Source: Guadua angustifolia
Taxonomy: Eukaryota > Streptophyta > Magnoliopsida > Poales > Poaceae
Assembly: GCA_036346375.1 (NCBI GenBank)
Contig: CM070502.1
Span: 19,258,924-19,322,923, forward strand
Direction: 5' to 3'
DNA: 64,000 nucleotides
Under the pieces are notes generated by a model that was given only the letters and a program-made list of their open reading frames with translations, had not been told where the DNA came from and did not search any database. A program made the translations under genes and the position numbers. Shown one piece after another: positions 1-12,721 of the stretch. The stretch's first letter is position 1, and the number at the start of each line of letters is the position of its first letter.

Positions 1-2931
1 TCTCCCTTTCCTTTTAGGTGTGGCTATCAATTGTTTTGAAAGAGCCGGTCACCTCCCCTTTTTTCTTTGTGTGCCAGCCGAGCCACCCCCATGCTTGTCC
101 CTTTCTTGGCCTTCCTCCTGCCGAGCCATGCCCAGCGATCTGCTCCCTCCCTGCCAAGCCTCCTCCAGCGGCAAGCAGCAAAGCAGCAAGCAGCATGCTA
201 CCTCTTGGCGCCACTCCCTAGCGACCTCCTGCTCCTGCTGGCCGACTCCTTCCTGGCGCCACTCCCCGGCGACCCTCCTCCGGCCAGCCGCCGGCGTCCC
301 TCCTCCGGTCTGCCACCGGCGACCCTCTCCTCCGGCCAGCATCTCCCCCACCTCCCTTTCCTCCATGAGTAAGATTGGAGGCAAAACCCTAGAAAATTTG
401 GGGGTGAGATTGCTTGCATGCAAGGTGTTTGTGTTAATGTCTAGCTGGGATTCATGATTTTGAGTTGTTGGGGGTTGGGGAATGGAGAGATTAGAGTGAT
501 TTGAGATTTCTGGTTCGAGCAGATTTTCGTCCCTTGTTAGAGCTGCTGTTTGAAAATTTTGCAAGCGTTTTCTGGGGGTTTGGCTATAACGAAAGTTGTA
601 GATAATTGAATTACCTTTCAATAGAGACCGAAATCAACAAGTTTCGTTCAGCCGTTTGAAAGTTATGGTTATTTTACCGCGTGCTGTCCAGAGCGAAGTA
701 TTTTTTGCGGCTGTCTGCTGTTCGTCGCAAATCTGGGAGTAATCGGTGCTTTTCCCGGTCGGTCGGCTATAGAAAAAATTGTAGATAATCGAATTACCTT
801 TCAATGAAGTTTGGAATCGCTAAGTTTCGTTCAGCCGTTTGAAAGTTATGCCCTTTTTACCAAATGCTGCCCCGGTTGGCAGATTTCTGTTTTCGGGTTT
901 TAGGAGTAGGTTGCGAAGCCAACTTAGTTATGAGTCTTATGTTGAATTGTGGGTGTGTTTTTGAGTGGATTATATCCATGTGCAGGTGGTGTGACCCGGG
1001 GTGGTAATCTCGCCTCGCCACACCGCCTCGCCAAGTTGAAGGCAAGTGCATCAATTTATTGAACTTTGTGAATTGTAGGTTGAATGTCTTAATTGACTTG
1101 ATTTATAATCCGCTAATGTTTGTTGTGGTTTTATTGACAACACTAGTATGGGTAGGCTATGTGGGCACCCATGAATGACATTAAAGGATGAAACTTGCAT
1201 GTGCATATTTGTTTGTTTGCTATGTGTGCTACATTGAAGAATTATGTGCCTTGTCTATGTGACTTGTTGTGCTAACTTGTGTTCCATGTTGGTGCTTACT
1301 AGTAGGATTAGGGTATTATTGATATCAAAGCCCTGAGTTTTGAGTCCGTAATAGTGGTTCAATTCGTAGTCATGATAAAAGATTATGGTTTTTGTATGGA
1401 GTATTGATGATAAATGAATGTGAGGGTGGAGTATGGAAATTGATTGCGAAAATGGTTTGATTTATGATCAAGATAGATGGAATTAGTAATTACTCGAGAA
1501 TTGGTGATGTGAATGTGATTATGAGTTGAGAATGTTAATAGGAAATTTCTGGATGTGAGAAGTGGCTGATGTTTATGTATTTAGTTATGGCTATGCAAAT
1601 GTGAGAAATGAATGTAGTTTGCAAATTTGTTATGTCATTTGCATTTGTGCATCCATGATGGAAGGCGACCCATACCGACAGTGGGCCTCAGACTCACCTG
1701 TAGTGAGTACGAAAGTCCTACCGTGAGTCCCGTGATATCGTGTTGTACGGGAGCCAGTCAAGAAGAGTAGGCACCCTCCACCACGGGGTGGAAGGGAATG
1801 AGAGGGTGCACACCGACGGTGTGCACTCGGCCATACCGGTATGTGCTAAAAGAGGAGATGAGCATGCATGATGCATCATATGCATGGAAATTGTGCAATC
1901 TGCATCGCATTGTCAATGATGGATCATGTTTTATGCATTGATTGTGATGTATGAATATGAGTTCTTCTGTTTGTGGTGTATGGATATGAATTCTTCTTTT
2001 GTATGGAAGTTGTGCAATCTGCATCGCATTGTCAATGATGGATCATGTTTTATGCATTGATTGTGATGTATGGATATGAGTTCTTCTGTTTGTGGTGTAT
2101 GGATATGAATTCTTCTTTTGTATGGCATATTTGCATCTGTATTGCACTGATGATAATGAATCATGTTTAGTGAGTTGATTGTGAGGTACGGATGTGAGAT
2201 TCTTCTTTGGTATGTTTTGTGCACTTGGGCATGAAGGCAGCGAATGGAAACTATAAATGGTACATCGTGGAGCTAATGGCATTTATAGATTGAGGATTGA
2301 GTCGTGGACTCATCCAAAAGTGGCTATCGAGGTATGAGTAAAGTTTAAATAATTTCTGAGTTGGTTGTAGTATTTAGAATCAGTTTTTGGTTCATTTACT
2401 TACCAAGCCAGTCAAGTATTTGAATATGATACTTTTCAAGGTTTTGGTATTTCGTTGGATTCGATTGCGTTTCTTACTTGTTGCATTTTGCTGAGTCTTG
2501 GACTCACGCTTGTTTGCTTCCTGTTTTAGGTACCTCGGTCGATTCATCGGGATGGGAGTAGTAGCACGTGCACGACTTCAGTCACTACCTCCACATTTAA
2601 ATTAACTTGTAAAGTCTGGCTGTAATTAATAAGGTTGTAATGTGCTGTTAGTCGTGGTGGAGTTTATTACCGTCTATTGGATGTGTGATTGGTTAACTAA
2701 GGACCTGCTAGAATGATATCATATTATCTCGCATGTTTTCTCGATCACGAGTGGATGTCCTCTATTCTAGAGAAGTCATGCCGAAATTTTGTAAATTTCA
2801 GTGACTTAGTTTTCTTAGGCCAGTTAAGAATTTAGTGATTAAATTCAGTTTCAGTTTTTGTGGATGTGTCGTTCGTGGAATTTTGGAGTTTTTGGTAGCA
2901 TTCGCGGTGCGCTTGGTGCCGGGGTGTTACA
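1..2931. mobile_element. Partial LTR of a retrotransposon (right part)
   Basis: The stretch ends at 2931 in GGGGTGTTACA, the form of many grass Gypsy LTR ends (TGTAACACCCC read from the other strand). To its right the sequence changes to the AT-rich inside of another element. Positions 1-400 are GC-rich and proline-codon-rich like a gene fragment, and 346-860 matches the reverse complement of the Copia LTR near 8163-8850. No gag or pol is present and the left end lies outside the window. The open frames in 14-621 are low-complexity and not supported as genes. Confidence 0.55.
1882..2119. repeat. 119-bp tandem duplication inside the LTR
   Basis: Two nearly identical copies, 1882-2000 and 2001-2119, share TTGTGCAATCTGCATCGC and everything after it. 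A shorter internal repeat around ATGGATATGAATTCTTC occurs within each unit. The high identity suggests a recent duplication. Confidence 0.85.
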
Positions 2932-5690
2932 TTCTCCATTTAAATATTCTCCCCTTTTGCATTTAACTATCTCTTTTAATGAAGGTCATACAAGAATTAG
3001 AATGAACACTTATGACCTTGGGAAAAGCGACATATACTCTTTCAATTCCTTGCCAAGGATTTTGAACATAAAAACTTGTTTTATTTTAAATATGGCCTTA
3101 AAAGAAGGAAAAACTCAAAAGAGACCATATTTGGTTTTTGGATACAACTTGTAAAGATAAGCATGAAAAGCGGAGTAAGGGTATCACACGGGTTATTTGA
3201 AACACATTCAAATAATTCACTCCTCATTTTATTAGACTTTGCAAATTTTCAACATGATTCTTGTGAAGAATCCAACAATTTGCCTAATAGGGTTAAATGA
3301 GGAACCTAAAAAGAAATACCACTTGAGAAATTAGATATCACTTTAAATCTATCTCAAAGGTTTTGCTTGAAGATCCATAAGAAATGAGCATTTCCAAATT
3401 TTCATGAAGAACAATGCTCAACAAGAGATTTCCTCTTTAATGTATTTCAACTCATAAAGGCTCTCACACAGAGAAGTCTTAGGCGGTTGAACTTACAATT
3501 TTAGATTGCGAGGAAAAATCTTAATCAAGAATGTGGGTATCGCAATAATGCTACAAAGAGGTAATGAAATACCACTTATAGGAAATAATTGAAATCAATG
3601 ATACCACTTAAAAAAGGAATCCAAATAATTAAGGATATCACTAGAAGAAAAGAGAAACTCAAAGATACCACTTGTAAGCATATGGAATGAATAAAAGCTC
3701 GATTGATACCACTTAGGATCAAATCAAAAAGAGTTGATACCACTTGAAGGAATTTTCGATAACATCGATGGGTATCAGAGCAAAATAATCAGAGCAATAT
3801 ATACTTACGGGTATCAAAAAGGAAGAAAAGCTCAAGATAGATCAATGAAATCGCAAAGATAGAGTATCAGAGCAAATCAAAGACATGATATCACTTGGAA
3901 GCAATTAAGTGCCCAAAACTTGATATAAATGAACTCCCCAAGATGTTCAACGAATGAATCATGGAGTTATTTGCATTTGAATGGCACAAGTTTTGTCTTT
4001 TGAAAAGATCAAGTGAATATCACTCTTTAAGTCAATTTAATGCTCATAACTGATACCACTTGAAAAAGTGATCAAATAAATTTCAGAGCTTTTCAAATTT
4101 TGCATAAAAGAACTTTGGGATGACAAGAATCTGTTACAAAAAGAATTCTTGAAAAAGGAAGTACCAATCAAAAGATATCCCAAAGCCCAGCTTGAAAAAC
4201 CTGAAAATTTCAGAACTGAAATTGCCATGGCCGGTCCGACCGGTTGGCCGGTCCAACCGCCCTCAGGGCGGTGCAACCGGCCCTGCAGGCTGAAACGCTT
4301 CAAATTTTTGTAAATTTTGTCAAAAATAGCTCAAATGGAGTCCAAAAAATTTGAAAATTTGCAGAGATGAACTTTGAACTAATTAGAAGGTTTTCCAAAA
4401 AGAATTTTCTCAAAAGCAATTTTATTTTGAAAGATATGGCAATTTGCGCTTTGAGGTATAAAGGAAATCAATTTTCATAAAAAGCCTCAAAATGCAATTC
4501 AATTTGGATTTCATGCAATTTCAATTTTCATGGCTTAGATTGGTGTATCAAGAATGTTTCTAGCCAAGATTTATGGTGAAATCCAACTTGAATGCCAACA
4601 ATTTAGCATAGTGCTAGAATAGGCTATTTTGGATTAAATCAAATCGTTTTTGAGCCAAATTAGATTTCAACATAGAATTTTCATTTTGAAGGCTTGTAAA
4701 ATCTTTGGAATACATAATAGAATACTTTTTCAAAGCTTTTTACAAATTTGATCCTTTTAAATTCAATTTTTGACTTTTGACATAAATAGTCCAAATGAAG
4801 AAGCAATAGAGAACAAGGTCAAATTCAAATCAACACAAAATTCAAATGAAGCAAGAGGTAAGATATATGGATTTGAATTTTGTGTATGAGTCTAAAATAC
4901 CATTTTGAATCAAAATCCTACACAAGAATTGATCCAAATGGAGAAACTCACTAAGTGCAATAATATGACCATTACAGGTCAAGCATAGTTTTTCATGAAG
5001 TTTCAAAATCAAATAACTTTTGCTAGGTTGGTCTTTTGAAAACTTTTGAACACAAAAATTGTTAAGAATGACCAACTCTAGAATTTTCGTTTTGGAATTA
5101 TTTTCAAAATCTTTTTACTTTTAATTCTATGAAAATTTTAAGTTTAAATCCAAAACAAGATACTAGTAACTAGCTTTTGGAGTTAAAACTCATTTTCTTT
5201 TCAAAATAGATTTTATGAAACCAAAACCTTTGAAAAACATTTCAAAAGTATTTGTATACATTTTAAACTAGTTTTTCACAAGATTAGTAATAGTATGTAA
5301 AGTTTTGACTTTTGGCTAAATGGTTTGATTTTGAAATTATATATATTTGGCACACGTAGGGATGTGATACACATGAATACGAATTAACACTCCACCTAAA
5401 TGTGCCACTATTAAACTTGCTCAAGATTTGCAATAAGAGAATAGGTAAGAGGCGAGAGCAAGTTCTTACAACAAGTACTCTAAATTGATTTTCACATGAT
5501 ATTAATGCAACTAAACCTACACAAGGCTAGAAGCTAAATATAAAAATCAATTTAAATACTTGTTACCGAGATGGCATTGGCTCATTATGGACTTGATTAT
5601 CTTCATGCTTGACACCACTTGTAGACAAATATAATCCTTCTCCTCTTGAGTGAACAAGCGTCCAATCCATCTCAATATTGCCTAAAATTC
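2932..5690 (-). mobile_element. Non-coding interior of Sirevirus-like Copia element, with repeated primer-site-like motifs
   Basis: This AT-rich stretch has no credible reading frame. It lies 3' of the gag remnant in element orientation, where protease, integrase and reverse transcriptase would be expected, and none are found. The 10-mer GATACCACTT occurs at 3600, 3664, 3705, 3736 and 4052, with near copies at about 3318 and 3569. It is identical to 7471-7480, the junction of primer site and 5' LTR. Around 4210-4275 a GC-rich palindromic block built on CCGGTCCGACCGG stands out. The 3' LTR is not in the window, because the interior is interrupted at 2931 by another LTR. Confidence 0.5.
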
Positions 5691-5696
5691 TTTTAG

Positions 5697-7421
5697 GTGG
5701 TTTTTGGTACCCAATCCTTGTTGGGTCCGACAATATTAGTCACAATGGATTTAGGAACCCAAATGGTCCTAGTTTTAGCATTTTTAAATTGACTAACATG
5801 GCTAGCAATGGATTTGCAATTTTGTTACTCCAAAGTTTATTTATTTGCATTGAATTGAGGAGGCTTAGGAGTTTTGGCATTCTTAACAAATCCATTCCTA
5901 GTTTGATCCTTTCTAAGCATATGATAATCATTATAGCAAGAACGCTTAGAGGATCTAGCATTTCTAACAAATGTTTTGCTATAGTTATTTTTCCTAAGCA
6001 CATGATTTTCATGATTTTTCATAGTCTTAGGAAATCTAGCATTTTGAGCAAACACATTTCTAGAATTACTCTTCCTATGCAAATGAATATCATTTTGAAC
6101 GGGCATAGGGGACTTGACATGCTTCGCAAACACATTGCCATTCTTGTCCTTCCTAAGCAAATAATTTTCATTAATAGGAATAGGCTTAGGAGTGATACCT
6201 TTGGGAAAATCCTTACCGAAATGTCCCTTTTCCCGGCAATTGAAGCACGTCACACTATTTGGCCCTCTCTTGACCGATTTGACTTGCTCCTTGCCGGTTT
6301 GCCTCATTGTTGGTGGTGTGGCCTTGTTATCCACTTTGTTAGGGCATACGGAGGCGAGGTGGCCCTTCTTGTTGCAAGCTTAAGCACTTGATGGTCTTCG
6401 AGTGTCTTTATGTTGTGCCTTGTCTTGCTATTTTCCTCTTGGAGTTAGTAGCCGAAGTCTCGCTATCTTGAGGCGCCTTGGCTTGCTCAAGATCTCATCG
6501 AGGATGGCTTTTCCTTTTACGCATCTCTTCAAGTCATTTTTCAATTTAATGACTTGGGCCTTGAGCTCATTGTTTTCCTCTACAAGGTTAGTCTCAACAA
6601 GCATAGAGGAAGTACTAGCAATTGAATTAGAGCAACAAGGCAAATCAATTAAATCATCACAAGAGGTGGACATATTAATTTTTGATGAAATATTAGAATT
6701 TACATCTAAGCATAGCATTTTATCAATTAAATCACATGATACTCCTATATCCACCTTAGCCTTATAAATTTCTTTGAGAAGGAGGGATTCATGATTTTCT
6801 TTAAGCATATTATAATCACTTTGAAGTGATTCATGTTCAAGCTTTAAAATCTTATATTTTGTTTTCTCCTTCCCAAGATAATTATTGAGCTCCTCTAACA
6901 TATCCATTAAATCATCATAAGAGGGCTCATCTTCATTTTCATCATTTCTTACCTCAATTTTACCTTTCGCCATGAAGCAACGAATTTTTGATGGAAGTGA
7001 GTCTTCATCGTCGCTTGAGGCGGAGGTTGAGGTTGATGGAGATGTCGGTTCATTACTTGATGTTGGCGTTGAAGTGTAATCAACCGACAATTCTTCCTCA
7101 ATCGATGTGGTTGATTCAAATAAGTCTTGAAGCTTTATCCACATATCATGAGCGCTTGAGAGGTTGCAAATGAGATTAAATATTTCTATGCTCACAACAC
7201 TAAATAAAACGTTAGTAGCTTGAGCGCCGAGATGTAGGCATTTTCTCTCCTTTAGTTGGAGCAATATCATTTAGTGGAGAAGAAAAGCCGACATCTACGA
7301 TCCACCAAATTTGTGGGCTCATGGATTTAAAATGATCAATCATAAATAATTTCCATGAAGCATAATTTGACCCATTTAGCATATGTGGATCGTGTGAGTG
7401 CACTAAACCTCTAGTTGCCAT
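5697..7421 (-). pseudogene. Broken gag of a Sirevirus-like Copia retrotransposon
   Basis: The frame opens at 7421 with the N-terminal Copia gag (UBN2-type) signature, including LNGSNYASWKLFMIDHF. It shifts frame near 7260 and continues to 6428 through a Ser/Thr-rich acidic linker and a heptad-like leucine-rich part (about 6430-6900). Two zinc knuckles follow. The first (about 6350-6400) is frameshifted. The second, CFNCREKGHFGKDF at about 6225-6265, has Phe where the last Cys of CX2CX4HX4C belongs. The trace ends with VGPNKDWVPKT (5697-5758), a motif that in Sireviruses lies just before protease. No pol follows. The protein would coat retroelement RNA. At least two frameshifts make it non-functional. 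Copia is clear; the Sirevirus placement is inferred. Confidence 0.75.
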
Positions 7422-7465
7422 CCTTTTTACTCTCTAAGCGGTTGCCTAAAATGAGAGTAATCGTG

Positions 7466-7477
7466 GCTCTGATACCA
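7466..7477 (-). promoter_or_regulatory. Primer-binding site for initiator tRNA-Met
   Basis: On the minus strand this reads TGGTATCAGAGC, the classic complement of the plant initiator tRNA-Met 3' end used by many Copia elements. It lies two bases inside the LTR end at 7480, which fixes both the boundary and the minus orientation. Confidence 0.9.
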
Positions 7478-7479
7478 CT

Positions 7480-9347
7480 TGTAGGGTCGAGGATGCGCCT
7501 AGAGGGGGGGTGAATAGGCGTTTTACAAAATTGATCGCTCACTAAACAATTCGCTCTAATCAACCCCTAAATCAAAACCTAATCAAAGATATATGCGGAA
7601 ACGATAAACTAGGTTTTGACAATTAAAGCCTAAATCAACTAGGCTCACTAGTGCACTAACTAAATTATGTCTCTAAACTAGAATTGCTAAATTGATCAAT
7701 CAATTAACACTAAGTAATTCTATTACAATCAAGCAATTGAACAATATACTAGAAATGTAAATACTTGAAAGTAAAAGAGACAACCGATATTTTTCCGTGG
7801 TGTTCGGAGACTTGCTTGGTCTCCCTAGTCCACGTTGAGGCAAGCCCAACCACTTGGACCGGCTCCCGCCGAGCACCTGCTCTTTCCACTAGTCGTGGTT
7901 TTTCACGCCGCAGAGGCTCAACCCGAACCTTCACAAACTTCGCCGGCTTCACACCTTGAGAGCTCTCAAGACGACGCCACGCCGCCTAGGAGTCGGCAAC
8001 CTCCAAGAGTAACAAGCCGCTCCTTCACTTGAACTTCACCGAGCACAACGAATGTGCTCCCGGTGATCACCAAGTGCAACACATTTACAAGGATCTCCTC
8101 AAGTGCAACACATGCACAAGAGGCTCTCAAACCACTCCTAATTGCAACACATGCAATTAGTGCTGAACGAAACTTAGCGATTTCGGACTTCATTGAAAGG
8201 TAATTCGATTATCTACATCTTTTTTTATAGCTGACCAACCGAGAAAAACACCGATTATTCCCAGATTTGCGACGAACAGCAAACGAACATAATTTAACTT
8301 GTTCTGGACAGCAATCGGTAAAATAGCCATAACTTTTAAATGGCTGAACGAAACTTAGTGATTTCAGACTTCATTGAAAGGTAATTCAATTATCTACATC
8401 TTTTTCTATAGCCGACCTACCGGGAAAAACACTAATTATTCCTAGATTTGCGACGAAAAGCAAACGAACATAATTTAACTTGTTCTGGACAGCAATCGGT
8501 AAAATAGCAATAACTTTTAAATGGCTGAACGAAACTTAGTGATTTCGGTCTCTATTGAAAGGTAATTCAATTATCTACAACTTTCGTAATATCCAAACCT
8601 CCAGGAAATGCTTGTAGAATTTTCAATTAGCAGCTCTAACCGAGGACGAAAATCTGCCCAACCAAAAAATTCCCAATCACTCTAGTTTCTCCATTCCCCA
8701 ACCTCCAACATGTCAAAATCATGAATTCTAGCTAAGCAATAGCACAAACACCTTGCATGCAAGCCAAATGGATCCCCACCACCTAGGGTTTTTACCTCAG
8801 ATCTTTACTCAAGGAGGAAAGGGGAAGGTGGAGCAGGACGCCGGCCGGGGGAGGAGTTGCCGGAGCTGGCCGGAGGTGCGGTCACCGGAGCAAGGCCGGA
8901 GCTGCCACAGGCTCACCGGCACTGCTGCTGGTGCACTGCCGCCTGGAGGAGCACCGGCCGGGAGGAGAGGTGGCGCAGGGCGGTACCGGCTGGGAGGAAA
9001 CGCAGGGGAGGCGATGCACTCGGCTGGAGAGGAGGCGCATGGGGGAGAAGCATCGGCAAGGGAGAGGCCGGTAGGCTGGAGTCGGGGGCCAGCTCTAGGC
9101 GCAGGAGCCAAGCTCCAGGAGCTGGTTCGGCCAGGAAAAACAAAAAGGGGAGGGCCTCCAAGCAATGACAGCCACCCATTTGAAGGAAGAGAGAGGGAGA
9201 GGTTAGGTGAAATTCCCAAAAACCCCTCCTACAAACAAAATCCAACTTTCAATCCAATTAGCGCGAACCAAATAATTAAATTCTTGGATCAAGAAAATGA
9301 AGACAATTTCGGCCAAAAACCCAGGAAAACGATTTTGCAGTATTACA
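7480..9347 (-). mobile_element. 5' LTR (1,868 bp) of the Sirevirus-like Copia element
   Basis: On the minus strand the LTR runs from TGTAATACTGC (9347) to CGACCCTACA (7480), followed by the primer site, so both TG...CA ends are visible. The flank beyond 9347 starts ATTCA; the matching target duplication would be outside the window. The LTR contains a GC-rich gene-like block (8809-9219) and 181-bp tandem repeats (8163-8600). Open frames in that block are proline/alanine-rich low complexity and are not called as genes. Confidence 0.8.
8163..8600. repeat. 181-bp tandem repeat in the Copia LTR
   Basis: Units start at 8163, 8344 and 8525, each with CTGAACGAAACTTAG. The first two are full length and about 95% alike by eye; the third is partial. 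The same motif in reverse complement (GTTCAGCCGTTTGAAAG) occurs twice, 183 bp apart, at 646-667 and 829-850 in the other LTR. Confidence 0.85.
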
Positions 9348-9641
9348 ATTCATTCCAAATAAACACTTCATACAGTAAAAGACCTGTGTTACATATACAT
9401 AGTTCATACAGTAGTGGTACATCTTAAGTAGTAACGTACTTTGTCTTTACAAGTGTTCCTTCATTATGATCGCGACGTATGAAAGGAGTATCCACGTCGT
9501 GTCATTGAGGAGGCTTATGTCGACATCCACAATAAAAGAGGGATCTCGTCGAATCGACTATACTCTTCCTCGCTCAGGACGCCCTCAACTCCAACAATCC
9601 TTCGCTTGCCTTGGAGAACCACGTGTCGCTTTGGCTTAGTT

Positions 9642-12600
9642 CTACAATCTTTCGCTTGTCCTTCGCTTCTTAGCTTTGCTTGACATGTCCATTATGTAGA
9701 AGACTGTCTCACATCGCTCGTGTGGATTTAACGGTTCGCGCTTATAGTCGACTTTGTGGAGGTCCATGATTGTCATACCGTATTTGTTAACCTTCACGCC
9801 GCTTGAAGTCGGGCTTTGACCCATTGGCACTTAAATAGAGGGACCTTCAAAGGTCCATAGTCAAGCTCTCATATCTCTTCTATAAAACCATAATATGTAT
9901 CCACCTTGCCTTTGTTGTCTTCGGCGTCTATACGGGCACCGCTATTCTAGTTGGTGCTCTTGTTATCCCGATCCGTGTAGAATGTGTAACCATTTATCTC
10001 GTACCCTTGAATGTCACGATTTCACTAGATGGTCCCCAAGCCAAGTGTTGCAACTGTTCATTGTCTGACCCTTTCAAAAGGATGTACTTTTGTAACCAAG
10101 CGCCAAAAGAATCCATGTGCTTCAGTGTTATCCAATCCTTAGACCTCCCCGGGAAATCACGGCGTAGAATACTCTTGTGCTCAAGGATATACGGGGCCAC
10201 TACAATTGATTGTTTCAAAACCGTGAAATGTGCTTGCTTAAATGTAAGAAGATCATTGCATGCAATTGCTTTCCTTCCTAGTGTCCCTTTTCCTCGTAGC
10301 CTCCCCTCATGGTGTGATATAGGGACGCCGATCGGGTTTAGATCATTAATGTAATCCACACAAAAACTCAATCACCTCCTCTGTCCCATAACCCACGGCA
10401 ATGCATCCTTCCGGACGAGAAGGGTTACGGACATACTTCTTTAGCACACTCATGTACCTCTCGAAAGGAACATGTTGTGCGATACACGGTCCGAGAATAC
10501 CTATCTCTTTGACAAGGTGAACAAAGTGAGATGAACCATAATATCAAAGAATGCAAGAGGAAAGATCATCTCAAGACTAATCACACTTTCTACCACGCCA
10601 TCCCCGCAGCTTACTTAGTTTATCCGGGTCGATGACCTTCTGTGAAACCGCTGAAAAAAGAACACGCCTTTGTGATTGTCCCCGCACTCCACTCTGGGCA
10701 AGATGCCTCTCACAACCATTGGGAGCAATCGTGTCATTAACACAAGACAACCATGGGATTTCATGTGTACGATTTTATTCTCTTCGTGTTTATGAGTCTC
10801 TTTACATTCGAGGAGTATCCGGAAGGACCTTCACACTGCTCAGAACTCTATCATGCTTTTTTCTCTTCTTTGCTTAGAGTGTAGCTCGCAGGATATAGGT
10901 AATGTTATCCTTTCCTCTTTTTCCGGATGTAGCTCGCTCCTCGCCCAAGAGTTTAAGGTCCTTCCGAGCTTGCAGTGTATCTTTCGATTTTCCGTACATA
11001 TCTATGTAGCCTAAAGGTGTTCAAGCAGACATTCTTCGTGATGTGCATGAAGTCAAGTGAGTGACGAACCTCCATGACTTCCCAATAAGGCAAGTCCCAA
11101 AATATTGATTTCTTCTTCCACATGGGTGCCTGACCATCCTCATTCTGCACATGTTTGCTTCCAGGACCCTTTCCAAATACTACTTTCAAATCCTTTACCA
11201 TAGCAAACACACGTGGCCCACTACGATGTTGAGGCCTTGCACGAAGGTCTGGTTGCCTGTTCAATTTCCTGCCTTTCTTCCGCAACGGGTGACTTGTAAG
11301 AAGAAACCTACGGTGACCCATGTACACAACCTTTCGAGAGTTTTTCAGGTACATGCCATCCGTTTCATCTAAGCACTGGATGCAGGCTCTATATCCTTTG
11401 ATAGTTTGGCCGGACAGGTTACCGAGAGTAGGCCAATCATTGATTGTTACAAATAACAATGTACGTAGGGTGAAATACTCCCTTTTGTACTCATCCCATA
11501 CCCTTGCACCATCGTCCCACAACGTCATAAGATCTTCAACCAATGGTTTCAGGTAGACATCGATGCCATTTCCAGGTTGCTTGGGGTCTTGGATCAACAA
11601 CGGCATCATGATGTACTTTCGCTCATGCACGACCATGGAGGAATGTTATAGATACATAGTGTAACAAGCCGTGCTATGGCTGCTGCTCAATTCTCCGAAA
11701 GGATTCATCCCATCGGTACTCAACCCAAACCTTATATTTCTCACCTCATCTCGCGAAGTCCGCACGTCCGGCCGACTTTCCTCCACTATGAGCCATCTCG
11801 CAGGTGTCTAAGCATCCCGTCGTTTTACGCTCTTCTTTGTGCCAACGCATCATCCGGCATGCGCTTTATTAGCAAACATACGTTTCAATCGGGGATCACA
11901 GGAAATACCACAACACTTTAGCCGGAGGTCTCTTCTTCTTACGCCCCCATCTATTTCACCGGATCGTTACGCTTCACCTTATACCGTGATTCTTTGCACA
12001 CGGACAAACATCCAAATCGGCATACTCATTACGATACAGATACAATCATTAGGACATGCGTGTATCTTGTGTACTTCCAATCCCAAAGGACAGATGATTT
12101 GCTTGGCTTCATATGTAGATTCGGGCAGAGTGTTATCTTCTGGAAGCAACTTCTTTACGAGTGATAACAACTCACCGAATCCCTTATCTGACACACCATT
12201 TGTAGCCCTCCATTGCATGAGTTCCACTGTGGTGCGCAGCTTTTTGTGGCCCTTGCCCACAGTTTGGGTACAAAGGAGTTCTGTGGTCCTCTAACATGCG
12301 CTGAACTTCTCGAATCGCTCTTTCATCCGTAGTCTCCTCTCCATCACGCAGCATTTTAACTAGCTCATCATCACCAAAATCACCAAGTGTTTCTTCCACG
12401 GAACATTATTATGCGTCAGTCTGGGATATCGTTGAATCCATCTTCCTCTTCCTCGCCTTCTTCATCGCTCTTCCCGCTAATCGCCTCTACTTCGCCATGC
12501 TTGGTCCAACAGGTACAGTTTGGCATGAAACCTCTAATGATCAAGTGGTTCATAACTTGCCATCGCTGGGAGTGCTCCTTCTCGTTCTTGCAATTTACAC

Positions 12601-12721
12601 ACAGACAACATATGAAGCTTCCTAGAGGCAAGAATGCAACGGCCGCATCGAGAAAAGCCTGCACGCCATCAATGAACTCTCTCGAGCGACGGTCCGCATT
12701 GTACATCCATTGCCGATTCAT
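9642..12721 (-). pseudogene. CACTA Tnp2-type transposase remnant (Transposase_21)
   Basis: Pieces lie in transposase order on the minus strand. 12721-12416 is the transposase-associated domain (starts MNRQWMYNADRRSREF, with a CCLCVNC cysteine cluster). 12399-11979 holds the acidic linker. 11636-10953 is the Transposase_21 core, including MMPLLIQDPKQPGNGIDVYL and a CIQC motif. From about 10530 to 9994 lies the DUF4218-like part (LGPCIAQHVPFERYM, frame broken) running into DUF4216 (YEINGYTFYTDRDNKS), with a tail to 9642. At least four frameshifts or stops separate the pieces. In its source family this protein would cut the element ends. Confidence 0.85.

Noticed and set aside
14..621. Overlapping open frames on both strands, Pro/Ala/Ser-rich
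   Set aside because: GC-rich, low-complexity block of an LTR that is open in several frames at once; no domain or conserved start.
8753..9427. Long plus frame and a minus frame of 136 codons in the Copia LTR
   Set aside because: Lies wholly within the LTR; composition explains the open frames on both strands.
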